This document shows positions 37,121 to 46,235 of a stretch of 64,000 nt of DNA, one piece after another. The DNA is from a filamentous cyanobacterium CCP2 (lineage in GTDB: Bacteria; Cyanobacteriota; Cyanobacteriia; Elainellales; Elainellaceae), in contig PVWD01000001.1 of the NCBI GenBank assembly GCA_003003615.1, positions 34,873 to 98,872 of the forward strand, written 5' to 3'. A program made the translations under genes and the position numbers. Position 1 is the stretch's first letter, and each line of letters starts with the position of its first letter. Under the pieces are notes generated by a model. That model made no database searches. It was not told where the DNA came from and was given only the letters and a program-made list of their open reading frames with translations.

Positions 37121-37662
37121 TACAGTTTGACCTCCGGATAGAGTGGGCAAGGTCGAATCGGGCAATTGTGGGGATGCAATTCCACTGACGATCGGAACCG
37201 TTCTACCTTGATGCCACTGTGCTGAGAAAAGACATCTAAAATCCGAACCAACAGCGTTTTGACTTGCAGTTCGGTCAATCCCAGGCAGTGGACGGGTTCA
37301 ATTTTCGCAACCCGATCGTTGCCTATCCAGAGTTCTGCACCTAGCGCATGGAGGGGTGCATCCTTCGTGATACGGTACCAATGAACGACCGCAGCCGGAA
37401 CAGCAGGAGCTAACACCTCCAGGGTCGCAACTCGTGCAGATGAGGAAGCTCCAGATTCTGATAACCCGGATTCGGCTGGTAGCTCCCGTCGTCGCTGCTT
37501 GCGAATATGGTTCCGGACTCCCCGATGGCGATAGTAGGAACGGCGGTTATGGCAAACCTTCGGATTCCAGCAACCGTCACCATCCGGTCCATGACGCTGT
37601 TGGGCTTCCTGGGAATCTAGCTTCGAGCAAAGCCGACATTTTTCCTGATCGGGACGTGCCAT
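37120..37662 (-). CDS. Cys/His-rich conserved protein, possible zinc-binding domain
   Basis: A 180-residue protein starting at the ATG that overlaps the DUF4058 stop (TGATG). The N-terminus has metal-ligand-like spacing (CRLCSKLD, GDGCWNPKVCHNRRSYYRHR), suggesting a treble-clef or HNH-like zinc site, followed by basic residues. The C-terminal half (ITKDAPLHALGAELWIGNDRVA) is a separate globular unit. No function is assigned. Confidence 0.6.
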   Translation of the reverse strand: MARPDQEKCRLCSKLDSQEAQQRHGPDGDGCWNPKVCHNRRSYYRHRGVRNHIRKQRRRELPAESGLSESGASSSARVATLEVLAPAVPAAVVHWYRITKDAPLHALGAELWIGNDRVAKIEPVHCLGLTELQVKTLLVRILDVFSQHSGIKVERFRSSVELHPHNCPIRPCPLYPEVKL

Positions 37663-38459
37663 CACGCACCTCGAATCGGAGCCAATAACTCATCCACCCA
37701 CAGCTGATCAGTCTCCGATAGCTTGGGCGGTGGTATCGGCTGACGATAGTCGATGCGTTCGTTATACCCTGCCCGATCGCACACGCCCTGCACAATTGCC
37801 TGTAATTCTATCAACGGCTCCTCATCTTCGGGTCTTAGCGGCAGTGGCACACTGGGAATGGGTTCACGCAAGTCAAAGTCATACAGGTCAGCTTGAGGGC
37901 GTTGTGAACTACGGCTCACAATGAGGCGATAGTCACTCGGCTGTACCTCTCCTATCATCGTCATTGGGATGCCAGCCCGGATCAGATCGATTTCAACAAG
38001 ATTGGAGAGACTGCCTAAAATTCGCCTGCGCTTGTTTTCATAAGCCGTTCTGCCTTTTCCCTTCTGCTTGTTTTTGGGTGACAGCACCTCAATCACTGTA
38101 ATAACCGTATCTGTGCCGACTTCGCGAACTTCTAGATAGCGCTCTTTAATCGTGGTTGGCTGGGGCAAGAAAATGGAGCGGGGTTGCTTCTGAGTTAACG
38201 TTGCATTCGATTCAACTCGCAACGGCTCCACTTGATCGATTGATCGAGCCGCTAAGACAGCGGCATCTGGAATACCCACGAGGATTTCTTCTGGCTCTTC
38301 TTGATCCTGGTAGGTGCGAGTCTCAACCTCAATGTAATAGTTGGGGCGCAGTTGAGGGGCTACTGTATCCGCGATCGCCACCATCAGTCGAGTGTGAAAC
38401 GACGACCAGAAGGCTGGATGTTCCAGGTAGGGATTCATGCCAGGGAAGGGCGACAGCAT
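37662..38459 (-). CDS. DUF4058 family protein
   Basis: A 265-residue protein with the family N-terminus SPFPGMNPYLEHPAFWSSFH and the later IEVLSPKNKQKGKGRTAYENKRR segment, which resembles a PD-(D/E)xK-like core (E, K-rich). DUF4058 genes are abundant in cyanobacteria, with no known role; a Uma2-like nuclease relationship has been suggested by fold resemblance. The ATG at 38459 follows GGGAG by about 9 bases, so the GTG at 38474 is not used. Confidence 0.82.
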   Translation of the reverse strand: MLSPFPGMNPYLEHPAFWSSFHTRLMVAIADTVAPQLRPNYYIEVETRTYQDQEEPEEILVGIPDAAVLAARSIDQVEPLRVESNATLTQKQPRSIFLPQPTTIKERYLEVREVGTDTVITVIEVLSPKNKQKGKGRTAYENKRRRILGSLSNLVEIDLIRAGIPMTMIGEVQPSDYRLIVSRSSQRPQADLYDFDLREPIPSVPLPLRPEDEEPLIELQAIVQGVCDRAGYNERIDYRQPIPPPKLSETDQLWVDELLAPIRGA

Positions 38460-38613
38460 CCGTGAAACTCCCACAGTGTCAGGATTTCCATCTAGTATAC
38501 CCTAACCCGTCTGAATCTAGTCGTAGTTTAGTCGTATATAAGATATTGTTCAAATATTTTACTTGAAATACCCTAAACTGAAAGAGCCAACTTGAGTTGT
38601 GTGGTGATTACTC

Positions 38614-39720
38614 ATGTTTTCAGGCTCAGAGGGACTCCCCCCGATTCGTTTGGTTGCTTCCCAAGCTCCATTGCCATCCCGCTCAACGGAACCAACGGAT
38701 TTGCGTTGGCTCCGAGTCGAGGAGTATTTTCAGGCGCGATCACTAGCTGACAATACCCAGAAAGCCTATCGACGCGAATTAAAACGATTTCTCGCTTGGA
38801 CCGATCGAGCCTGGTCAGATCTTACCCCTCGCCAGATTGCTCAGTTTAAAGCGTATTTGCAGGGACAAAATCTGTCTGCCAACTCAATTAATCGGGCATT
38901 GACGGCTTTGATGAGTTTCTTTGAATGGTTTCGAGCGGCTTACCCCGAGCAAATTGCCCATGACCCCACTACAGCGGTGGAAATGGAGCGAGTTCCCTTG
39001 CCGCCAGCGAGGGATTTATCAGAGGTTGAAATCGCCGCGCTATACCTGGCATTGGAGAAACGGGGGGAGACTGAGGTGCGCGATCGAGCGTTATTCGCAG
39101 TGCTCAGTCATGGTTTAAGAGCAGAAGAGGTCGTGAATTTGAATGTAGAAGACTACGATGGCGTTCGGTTGACCATTCGAGAAGCAAAAGATGACAGTAC
39201 AGGTACGGTACCGCTCAGCCGTCAAGCACGGGAACAGCTAAACACGTATCTAGTACAGCGTCGCTCTGAGGAAAGGGAGTTACCGTCTGACGCTCCCCTT
39301 TTTCTATCTTATGGGTGGAATCGGATCGGCAATCGGTTGGGCTATCAAGGTTTGTATTATGTGGTTAAATCCTTGGGAAAGATTGCAGCGGAACAGGCTC
39401 AATTGGCATTAAAGCGGCAACAGAAGATTGAGTTGGAGGAGATGGAATTTGATCCTCAAGACAAATGGGTACGGTTTAGCCCAGCGGAACTTAACCAAAT
39501 TTTAGCTTTAGTGAATGTTCATCCTCATCAGTTACGCCACACATTTGCGACTGGCTTGCTCTTAAAGGGAATTGAAAGTCTTCATGCTCGAACGTTGACC
39601 CGTCATAAATCAGAAGCAAGTTTTAAGCGATATGCAAAGCGAGCCCTCAGCGCGGCGGCTGAAAGGGCGTTTTATCAATCTATTGGGGAAGAACCTCCGC
39701 AGAATAGCGAACTGAAATGA
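38614..39720 (+). CDS. tyrosine recombinase (XerC/D-like integrase)
   Basis: A 368-residue site-specific recombinase. The N-terminal SAM-like DNA-binding domain (AYRRELKRFLAWTDRAWSDL) precedes a catalytic domain with Arg (LSHGLRAEEVV), Lys (REAKDDSTGTV), HxxR (HPHQLRHTFATGLLL), a late His (LTRHKSE) and the nucleophile Tyr (FKRYAKRAL). It may resolve plasmid dimers or mobilise a segment. A ~45-residue insertion rich in Gln/Glu (LALKRQQKIELEEMEFD) separates the catalytic motifs, more than in XerC/D. No attachment site was identified beside it. Confidence 0.92.
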   Translation: MFSGSEGLPPIRLVASQAPLPSRSTEPTDLRWLRVEEYFQARSLADNTQKAYRRELKRFLAWTDRAWSDLTPRQIAQFKAYLQGQNLSANSINRALTALMSFFEWFRAAYPEQIAHDPTTAVEMERVPLPPARDLSEVEIAALYLALEKRGETEVRDRALFAVLSHGLRAEEVVNLNVEDYDGVRLTIREAKDDSTGTVPLSRQAREQLNTYLVQRRSEERELPSDAPLFLSYGWNRIGNRLGYQGLYYVVKSLGKIAAEQAQLALKRQQKIELEEMEFDPQDKWVRFSPAELNQILALVNVHPHQLRHTFATGLLLKGIESLHARTLTRHKSEASFKRYAKRALSAAAERAFYQSIGEEPPQNSELK

Positions 39721-39945
39721 GGCAAATTCAAAAAATGACTGCTTAATTGAGCTGGTCTTGATACATACTATTTATCAGGCATATTTTGTCTGATTGATAT
39801 TTGAAGTGGTTCTTTGGACAGTAGTTTCATTCCGATGCCCAGATTTCTGGTGAATCTGAATTTGCTTAAAGTTTTTTCTGTTATTTTTGATGATCCCTGT
39901 ATATCAGGGGCATTTCAGAAATGCTCTACAACCTATTTTTTGAGA

Positions 39946-39967
39946 TGAACCACAACGTTGTGGTTCA
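39946..39967. promoter_or_regulatory. parS-like palindrome upstream of parA
   Basis: A perfect 22-base palindrome, TGAACCACAACGTTGTGGTTCA, 35 bases before the parA ATG. An almost identical 24-base copy lies inside parB. It is the probable ParB centromere and autoregulatory site. Confidence 0.75.
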
Positions 39968-40002
39968 GAAATTAACGAACTCTAATACTTGGAAAGAGCC
40001 CA

Positions 40003-40833
40003 ATGAGTCGGATTATTGCCTTGTTCAATCAGGCTGGTGGGGTTGGCAAGACCTCTCTTGTCAATCAACTTGGATACATGGCTGCTTGTTGTAAACGATT
40101 GGATCCGAAGACAAAGAAACGGAGTAAGAAGAAGGGAGATTATTATCGAGTTCTTGTGGTAGACATGGACCCGCAGGCTTCTCTCACAATATTTATGGGT
40201 CTTGATCCTTATGAATTAGATAAGACAATTTATCACGCCATCTTGCAGGATGAGCCATTACCTATTCATAAGAGAATTTATGCTCAGACTCAACGAGAAG
40301 ATGGGTCCCCTGGTGTTGATTTAGTTCCTGCTAACCTGGAGCTTGCTTTAGCAGAGCGAGAGTTGATGTCAGCGGTGATGAGCGATTTCCGTTTGCGAGA
40401 AGCATTACTGCCTGTTAAGGATCACTATGATTTTATTTTGATTGACTGCCCTCCAAGTTTAGGTAATTTGGCTTATATTTCTTTGGTTGCAGCGACTCAT
40501 GTATTAGTGCCAATTCAGTCTCAGTACAAAGCATTTAATGGAGTACAGCAGCTCTTTGACACGATCAAACTGGTAAGGGCACGTCCCAATCGAGAGCTAG
40601 CAATCGCAGGTTTTGTTCCAACAATGTATGACCAGCGTAACTCCCATGATGAGCGAACATTATCAGCGATTCATGAACAGCTTTCTCCTGTTGCGGCAGT
40701 TTACCCACCAATCGCACGGTCTACGATCTTTGCAGATGCTTCAGAAGAACATCTGCCTTTAGCACTTTATGATAAAAAACATCCTGCACTGAAGGCGATG
40801 AATCAGATTATCGAGGGGCTGGAACTTCTATGA
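40003..40833 (+). CDS. parA: ParA plasmid partition ATPase
   Basis: A 276-residue deviant Walker ATPase: QAGGVGKTSLVNQLG at residues 8-22, motif A' DMDPQASLTIFMG, and DFILIDCPPSLGN. It forms dynamic nucleoid-bound patches that segregate plasmid copies with ParB. It lacks a long N-terminal HTH domain (type Ib-like size), so autoregulation is more likely through ParB at the palindrome just upstream. It carries a basic insertion (KTKKRSKKKGDYY) after the first helix. Its stop overlaps the parB ATG (ATGA). Confidence 0.95.
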   Translation: MSRIIALFNQAGGVGKTSLVNQLGYMAACCKRLDPKTKKRSKKKGDYYRVLVVDMDPQASLTIFMGLDPYELDKTIYHAILQDEPLPIHKRIYAQTQREDGSPGVDLVPANLELALAERELMSAVMSDFRLREALLPVKDHYDFILIDCPPSLGNLAYISLVAATHVLVPIQSQYKAFNGVQQLFDTIKLVRARPNRELAIAGFVPTMYDQRNSHDERTLSAIHEQLSPVAAVYPPIARSTIFADASEEHLPLALYDKKHPALKAMNQIIEGLELL

Positions 40834-41786
40834 CACAATCCAAAGCTTCTAAAAAGGATAAGCCCTATGGGGGGAATATTGATTTAACTAGATTATTTGG
40901 TTCTACGAATCAGGAAGTGGAGCAGTCGGACTCTAGTGAGACAAAGAATTTTCTGCCGATCGCTCAGATCCACCGTAAGCCTGAGCAAGTTAGGCGCTAT
41001 TTTGATCCTCAGAAAATGGAGCAACTGACCACTTCTGTACGAGAGTATGGCGTCCTAGAGAACTTGTTGGTCCGGTTAATGCCAGGAAAACCTGGAGAAT
41101 ACGAGCTAGTTGCAGGGGAGCGACGTTACAGAGCTGCTCAGGGAGCAGGCTTAACAGAAGTTCCAGTGGCCATTCTTGAATTAACCGATCAGCAGGTACT
41201 TCAAATTACGCTGGTTGAAAACTTGCAGCGAGAGGATTTGAACCCCGTTGAAGAGACAGAAGGAATTCTACAGTTGTTAGCGATTCGGCTGGAGTTGTCT
41301 GTTCAAGAGGTTGTGTCTCTCCTATATCGAATGCAGAACGAATCAACCCGAAATTTGAACCACAACGTTGTGGTTCAAGAAGAAGAGGTTGTTGAAGAGG
41401 TATTCAATGCTTTGGGGAGAATGAGTTGGCAGTCATTTGTGAAGCATCGACTGCCCTTACGGAACTTACCTGAAGAAGTGCTTGAGGCACTCCAGCAAGG
41501 AAAGATTGAGTATACAAAAGCGCAAACTATTTCGCGGGTTAAGGATGAAGGGCAACGTCAAGAGCTACTTCAAGATGCGATCGCTCAGAGCCTTTCCATC
41601 AGAGATATTCGCGATCGCATAAAGCAACTCTCCCAATCGCAAAACACTACTTCTCAGCCTTCCGACTACTTAAAACGGTTTAATGCTGTAAGTCGTCAGC
41701 TGAAAAAAACGTCTGCTTGGGAGGATCAGGAGAAACGCGATCGTTTAGAAATGCTGCTAAAAGAAATAGAGGATTTAGTGAAGTAA
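40830..41786 (+). CDS. parB: ParB centromere-binding protein
   Basis: A 318-residue ParB/Spo0J protein. It has the N-terminal CTPase domain with GERRYRAAQGAGLTEVP and VENLQREDLNPVEETEG, then an HTH-type domain (ARLELS-like SVQEVVSLLYRMQNE) and a C-terminal dimerisation part. A perfect palindrome lies in the coding sequence at 41355-41378 and encodes NLNHNVVVQ between the HTH part and a later acidic stretch. It nucleates on parS and spreads, partnering ParA. Confidence 0.93.
   Translation: MTQSKASKKDKPYGGNIDLTRLFGSTNQEVEQSDSSETKNFLPIAQIHRKPEQVRRYFDPQKMEQLTTSVREYGVLENLLVRLMPGKPGEYELVAGERRYRAAQGAGLTEVPVAILELTDQQVLQITLVENLQREDLNPVEETEGILQLLAIRLELSVQEVVSLLYRMQNESTRNLNHNVVVQEEEVVEEVFNALGRMSWQSFVKHRLPLRNLPEEVLEALQQGKIEYTKAQTISRVKDEGQRQELLQDAIAQSLSIRDIRDRIKQLSQSQNTTSQPSDYLKRFNAVSRQLKKTSAWEDQEKRDRLEMLLKEIEDLVK
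41355..41378. promoter_or_regulatory. second parS-like palindrome, inside parB
   Basis: A perfect 24-base palindrome whose central 22 bases are TGAACCACAACGTTGTGGTTCA, identical to the copy at 39946-39967. It occupies coding sequence of parB, which constrains the encoded residues. Confidence 0.75.
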
Positions 41787-41797
41787 GACATGAGGTT

Positions 41798-42955
41798 CTA
41801 CTCATAAAGTAAGTCGAATTGAACTCTAAAGAGAGTTCCTTTACCAACTTCAGATTCAACTTTGATAGATCCATGATGTGCTTCCACAATTTGATGGGAT
41901 AGATAAAGACCTAGCCCATTACCTCGACGTTGGTGATTCCCTTGTCTAAATCGCTCGAATAAAAATTCTTGTTCTTCTGGAGCTATACCAATCCCTGTAT
42001 CTTCTACTTCAAGTACGATGAGATCACTCTTTGGAGAATTGCAAGTCAAGCGTTGCAGTCGTAGCTCTACTAAACCAGTGTCGGTATAACGGATAGCATT
42101 GCCAAGCAAGTTAGTTAGTAAACGACGAAGCTCCAGTCGATCGCCTCTAACCTGCAATGATGTTTGATCAGTGCCTTCTACTAAACTTAAATCTAGCTTC
42201 AAGCTTTTATTAGCAGCTAGGGGAGTAAGTTCTCTAACAACATCTCGACTTAATTCCCACAAGTCAATATTGTGAAAATAAAGATCTTTACACCCTGCTT
42301 CGTATTGATAAATCTCCAGAAGAGTATCTACCATCTCTAGTAAAGTTTGATTACTTTGAACCACCTGCTCTAAAGAATCTCGCATCTTAGGCAGTGTTTT
42401 TCCGAAAGCGCCTCGACGTAGCAAATGCAATACGTGATCTGCTGCTATGAGAGGGGTTCGTAAATCATGAGTCAGGCTGGCGATGAACTCCTCATGCTGC
42501 TGATTAATTCTAATTTGTTCATCAATACTGTGTTTCAACCGCAACATTGCTAGGATTCTAGCGAATAGCTCCCGCTTTTTTACCGTTGGACGGATGACAT
42601 CGTTAGCGCCTAATGCTAGTCCTTTAACTACATTGGAATGGTTGTGATCTGCCACCAGCATAATTGGAAAAAAGGGTAGCTCTGGGTTCCTCCGAATTCG
42701 TCGAGTTACTTCGTAGCCGTCTATGTCAGCAGTATCTGTATCCAGCAGTAATAAGTCAGGTGGACACTGTTCCAGTTGAACAAGTGCATCCATACCACTA
42801 TGAGCACTATCCACTTGGTACCCACGCTTCCTAAGCATGGAGCGCATGGGGCGAAAGATATTAGGAAGGGCATTTACCAGTAGAATGCGCTTGGCTCCAG
42901 GTGAAGCAAGCCTAATCGTTAGGTTTAAAGGTTTTGAGAGCATGTTTTTATCCAA
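41798..42955 (-). CDS. response regulator-histidine kinase hybrid
   Basis: A 385-residue signalling protein. An N-terminal receiver domain (phospho-Asp in LLLLDTDTADIDGYE) is followed by a HisKA domain (FIASLTHDLRTPL with the phospho-His) and an HATPase domain (LGNAIRYTDTG, VEDTGIGIAPEE, GNGLGLYLSHQI). It has no membrane segment or sensor domain. It is divergent from a NarL-type regulator, which may receive its phosphate. The input signal is unknown. Confidence 0.92.
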   Translation of the reverse strand: MDKNMLSKPLNLTIRLASPGAKRILLVNALPNIFRPMRSMLRKRGYQVDSAHSGMDALVQLEQCPPDLLLLDTDTADIDGYEVTRRIRRNPELPFFPIMLVADHNHSNVVKGLALGANDVIRPTVKKRELFARILAMLRLKHSIDEQIRINQQHEEFIASLTHDLRTPLIAADHVLHLLRRGAFGKTLPKMRDSLEQVVQSNQTLLEMVDTLLEIYQYEAGCKDLYFHNIDLWELSRDVVRELTPLAANKSLKLDLSLVEGTDQTSLQVRGDRLELRRLLTNLLGNAIRYTDTGLVELRLQRLTCNSPKSDLIVLEVEDTGIGIAPEEQEFLFERFRQGNHQRRGNGLGLYLSHQIVEAHHGSIKVESEVGKGTLFRVQFDLLYE

Positions 42956-43232
42956 CGCTTTATTTGTCGGTTGTCTATCTGACTTACGGCAAACTGGCGA
43001 TGACCCTGTGCTTCGTAACCTGCTCTAAGCTCGTGTGGTATAAGCTTTTTTAGCCTTCATCCCAGGGAAACAATATATTTGAGAAAAGGAGTGACCTTTT
43101 TGATAGGAACAGAGATGTAAAGAAATCAGTCTAGCGGATTTATCAAAACTTTGCATTTCGCCAAAGACTTATTCTATCTAGGGATTCGCATCTATCTACC
43201 TTAAGTAGTAGTCACAATAGTGAAGGGTTAGA

Positions 43233-43946
43233 ATGATGCGAGTTGCAATTGTAGAGGATCATAGCCTTACCCGTACAGGGATTCGTAGTGCTTTGAATGA
43301 GCAGCAGGATATTACTGTTGTTGGAGACGCTGAAACGGGGGTTGCAGGACTGAAGCTGCTTCAGAAAACGAAACCAGATCTGGCGATCGTAGACATCGGT
43401 TTGCCAGACATTGATGGGGTAGAGGTAGTGCAACAGTTTCGGAATGCTCTCCCTCCAGGGTCAGATGTGCAAACTCGATTTATTATGCTAACTTCCTACA
43501 CTCAGGAAAGAATGGTGTTAGCGGCATTTGCAGCAGGAGCTGATTCCTATTGTGTCAAGAACACCAAGTTCGAGTTGCTACTGGAAGCTATCCGCATGAC
43601 TCATGAAGGACAATCTTGGATTGATCCAGCGATCGCTCGCATTGTCCTCAAACACGCTCGGCAATCTGCATCGCCACCACCAAGTACTGATGAACCTCAA
43701 ACAGTAACCATCAATGCACTTGATTCGGAGCAAGCTACAATTCTGGAGGCTGATCCTCTAACGAAAAAAGAGTTGGAAGTGCTGGAATTGATGGTTCAAG
43801 GTTATACCAATAATCAGATCGCTGGGCAACTTTATATGAGTCTTGGCACGGTCAAAGTGCATATCCGTAGTATTCTTAACAAACTGTGTGCTAGCGATCG
43901 CACTCAAGCCGCTGTACTGGCAATGCGAGCAGGACTGATCGAGTAA
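43233..43946 (+). CDS. NarL/FixJ-type response regulator
   Basis: A 237-residue regulator with a receiver domain (VAIVEDHSLTRTG, phospho-Asp in LAIVDIGLPDIDG, Thr in FIMLTSYT, Lys in YCVKNT) and a C-terminal LuxR-type HTH (LTKKELEVLELMVQGYTNNQIAGQL, GTVKVHIRSILNKL). It is divergent from the hybrid kinase, a likely partner. It is a plausible local regulator of plasmid functions. Confidence 0.93.
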   Translation: MMRVAIVEDHSLTRTGIRSALNEQQDITVVGDAETGVAGLKLLQKTKPDLAIVDIGLPDIDGVEVVQQFRNALPPGSDVQTRFIMLTSYTQERMVLAAFAAGADSYCVKNTKFELLLEAIRMTHEGQSWIDPAIARIVLKHARQSASPPPSTDEPQTVTINALDSEQATILEADPLTKKELEVLELMVQGYTNNQIAGQLYMSLGTVKVHIRSILNKLCASDRTQAAVLAMRAGLIE

Positions 43947-43971
43947 AAAATTGCATAGTGCAAGCTATGCA
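43945..43971 (-). terminator. rho-independent terminator of the PRTRC operon
   Basis: On the minus strand the hairpin TGCATAG-CTTGCA-CTATGCA (7-base perfect stem) is followed by A and six U. It lies 24 bases after the ThiF stop, between two convergent genes. Confidence 0.65.
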
Positions 43972-43994
43972 GTGAGGGCTGATTAGCTAGAGGG

Positions 43995-44813
43995 TTAAGC
44001 GAGTGACTGAATAATACTGGCTTGAGTAGTGTAGAGCGATTGCCCACTCCCACTCTCTAAATCAAAGTAGGTGGCGAATCGTCGCAGCTTGCCAGCCGTC
44101 AGTTGCAGTAAATAATCGAATGCTTCAGTTGCGACACGTTGATTAATGCTGAGGGATTGGCTGTTCAGCAGAGCAAGCTGTTCACAGGAGAGGGTATTGT
44201 CCTCCATTTCTTCTGGCTGTGGAACCAACAGGTCGGGCTGCTGAACAGTTGGGGCAGGCAGCCGAAAGCATCCCAATGTATTGAATTGATAATCATCTGG
44301 TTTGGTAGAAAGGTGGGAGCCTATTAAAACTTGCCCACTCCGGCGGGAATTACCACAATCTAGATACCAGGTGTGTGGAGCGAGTTGATGACTGTTATTC
44401 TCCAATACTTGGGCAACCGATTGTCTAGCTTTAGCATTATCGACACATCCAACAACCAAAGCAAGAGTGTTGTAACCGGGAGTAACCCAGTCTGAACTGA
44501 AAGGCTGGGCGATCGCGCCTACCTCCATTTTCCAGGCGATCGCATAGCGGAGTGCTAACGTTTTAGCCTTGTTCAGACCAATCTCTGCGTCACAGAAGCA
44601 CTGACGTAATACATTCGCTTCTTCGACATAATCTGGATCGACAAAGTAGAGTTTGACTTTCTTTCCTTTGCTGGAAAGAACTCTACCCAGGCGGACAATG
44701 GATGGAGCCAGCCAAGAACCTGTTCCGCCGCATCCTACTAGCCAAAGTTCGATCTCGGTGTAGTCAATCGTCAGAACAGGCGAAGCATTTGCCAGATCGA
44801 GGTTCAGCTCCAT
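43995..44813 (-). CDS. PRTRC-system ThiF/E1-like adenylation protein
   Basis: A 272-residue ThiF-fold protein with the nucleotide motif VGCGGTGSWLAP (27-38 from the chosen start) and YFVDPDYVEEANVLRQCF, the Asp/Asn/Arg set that binds ATP-Mg. It should adenylate a C-terminal carboxylate. The start at 44813 follows GGAGAG by 6 bases and overlaps the previous stop. It is the E1 of the PRTRC cassette, together with a JAMM protease and a Ub-like protein C upstream. The physiological substrate of PRTRC is not known. Confidence 0.85.
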   Translation of the reverse strand: MELNLDLANASPVLTIDYTEIELWLVGCGGTGSWLAPSIVRLGRVLSSKGKKVKLYFVDPDYVEEANVLRQCFCDAEIGLNKAKTLALRYAIAWKMEVGAIAQPFSSDWVTPGYNTLALVVGCVDNAKARQSVAQVLENNSHQLAPHTWYLDCGNSRRSGQVLIGSHLSTKPDDYQFNTLGCFRLPAPTVQQPDLLVPQPEEMEDNTLSCEQLALLNSQSLSINQRVATEAFDYLLQLTAGKLRRFATYFDLESGSGQSLYTTQASIIQSLA

Positions 44814-45493
44814 AAGCTCTCCAATACATTTGCATGTGGCAAGTCTGTACTGTAAAACTGACATCCAGACAGTACTGAAACATCAGTCATGAAAAAGTCA
44901 GGTTCAATATCAAACACGGTTTTTGCAGGAATATTCCAGCAGTGCTGAAATAGCCCGACACGCATTTGAATCTCTGGCTTAGTCGTATTCACCCGACCCA
45001 ACACACCATAGATTCGGAAACCTGTTTCGTCCTCATTATCCGTTCTGGAGAAGAATGCAGGCATAGCTGCATGGGAATGGATCTCTACAACAGCCTGATA
45101 ATGAGAGGCATGACTGCCTAATTCTGTAGGCTGACAACTGGTTGGGTTTTGAGTTTGTTTTGGCGTGTGTAATTCCCATTCAGTGTCTTGCTTGTGGAAA
45201 TGAAATAGTATTTCTGCATTGGATTCGGTGCAGGCATTACAGCTCGATCGCCACACTTCTAGCAAAAGTTCTTTGGGAATTCGAGGTGTGATGTTGAGAT
45301 AAGGAGTCAGGCGAGGTAGCCCTTTGATTCGCTGATTGCTCAGACAAACGGGCATGAGGACTTCAATACTAGGACGGGTAGCACTGGCAAAAATGCCGTT
45401 ACCAGCTAAGAGATAGGTGAGAGCACTGCCAGAGCTAGGAAGTGAATCAGCCGTAGTTGCATAGCCAATCAGCGGCTTACTGGTTTCGTTCAT
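44804..45493 (-). CDS. PRTRC-system protein A, JAB/JAMM protease
   Basis: A 229-residue protein with an intact JAMM motif: His139, His141, Ser149 and Asp152 (EIHSHAAMPAFFSRTD, HxHx7Sx2D), with an upstream Glu in the ELLLEV helix region. These bind Zn and cleave isopeptide or C-terminal peptide bonds. Family position next to ThiF and protein B identifies PRTRC protein A. It likely matures or removes the cassette's Ub-like protein. Its stop overlaps the ThiF start. Confidence 0.85.
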   Translation of the reverse strand: MNETSKPLIGYATTADSLPSSGSALTYLLAGNGIFASATRPSIEVLMPVCLSNQRIKGLPRLTPYLNITPRIPKELLLEVWRSSCNACTESNAEILFHFHKQDTEWELHTPKQTQNPTSCQPTELGSHASHYQAVVEIHSHAAMPAFFSRTDNEDETGFRIYGVLGRVNTTKPEIQMRVGLFQHCWNIPAKTVFDIEPDFFMTDVSVLSGCQFYSTDLPHANVLESLWS

Positions 45494-46235
45494 CTAAAAT
45501 TTCCTGCACAAGTGCATCAACACTTTTTTTGTTGCCGATAGGCATTAAGTTAGAAGCCGGATAAGTGAAACGCTTACCTTGCTGATGCAGTTTCAGGAGC
45601 TGTTGACGAACATCATCTGAATGAGATTTCGACTTACCTGTAGCCAAGTGACTTGTGAAGAGGCTGGAAATGAAAAGATTCCAAGCCATATTAATGGTTT
45701 GAGGGCTGGTATCAGGAGGTTCGTTAACACCCCAACAAACCTGCCCTGAATTGTAGATATTGGGTAGTGGGGTATGAAAGGCAAATGCTTTTGGATCGAG
45801 TGTCTTGCCTTTAATCGTCCAGACCCAGTACTTCGTCTCAATTCCCATGAAGATCATTGCAGGCAGCGGGGTCTTTAACGTTCCAACCTCATCACAGTCA
45901 AGTAGATAGGTAGCAGGAGGGATAAATTTGATCAAGTAGGTGCCCATACTCCCGGTGCCATAGCGAACGATACCAGGCTGCATCCATCCGGTATCAATAG
46001 GTTCATGGCTGAACGCAGTCTGGAGAGCAGCTGGGGAAACACACTTATAAATGTCGGCAACTGGTAGATTTTTATCCTGTCTATGGAAGATGTAATAGCC
46101 ATCCAGAAACAGCAATTCGGCTTGAATGGCAGAAGATTTTCTGGGAGGGTCGGCGAGAACCGCTTGGATGATTTCACTAGAGAGAATAGGGTTGGATGAA
46201 TTCGCTGCTAGATTCGTTTCAATGCGCGTGTCCAT
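45477..46235 (-). CDS. PRTRC-system protein B
   Basis: A 252-residue protein in the PRTRC B position with that family's features: YRYGTGSMG-like segment (VRYGTGSMGTYL), AMIFMGIETKYWVW and the NSGQVCWGVNEPP motif. The start at 46235 is preferred since the longer frame from 46283 overlaps deeply with the upstream gene. The biochemical role of protein B is unknown; it is always with A, ThiF, C and E. Confidence 0.78.
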   Translation of the reverse strand: MDTRIETNLAANSSNPILSSEIIQAVLADPPRKSSAIQAELLFLDGYYIFHRQDKNLPVADIYKCVSPAALQTAFSHEPIDTGWMQPGIVRYGTGSMGTYLIKFIPPATYLLDCDEVGTLKTPLPAMIFMGIETKYWVWTIKGKTLDPKAFAFHTPLPNIYNSGQVCWGVNEPPDTSPQTINMAWNLFISSLFTSHLATGKSKSHSDDVRQQLLKLHQQGKRFTYPASNLMPIGNKKSVDALVQEILDERNQ

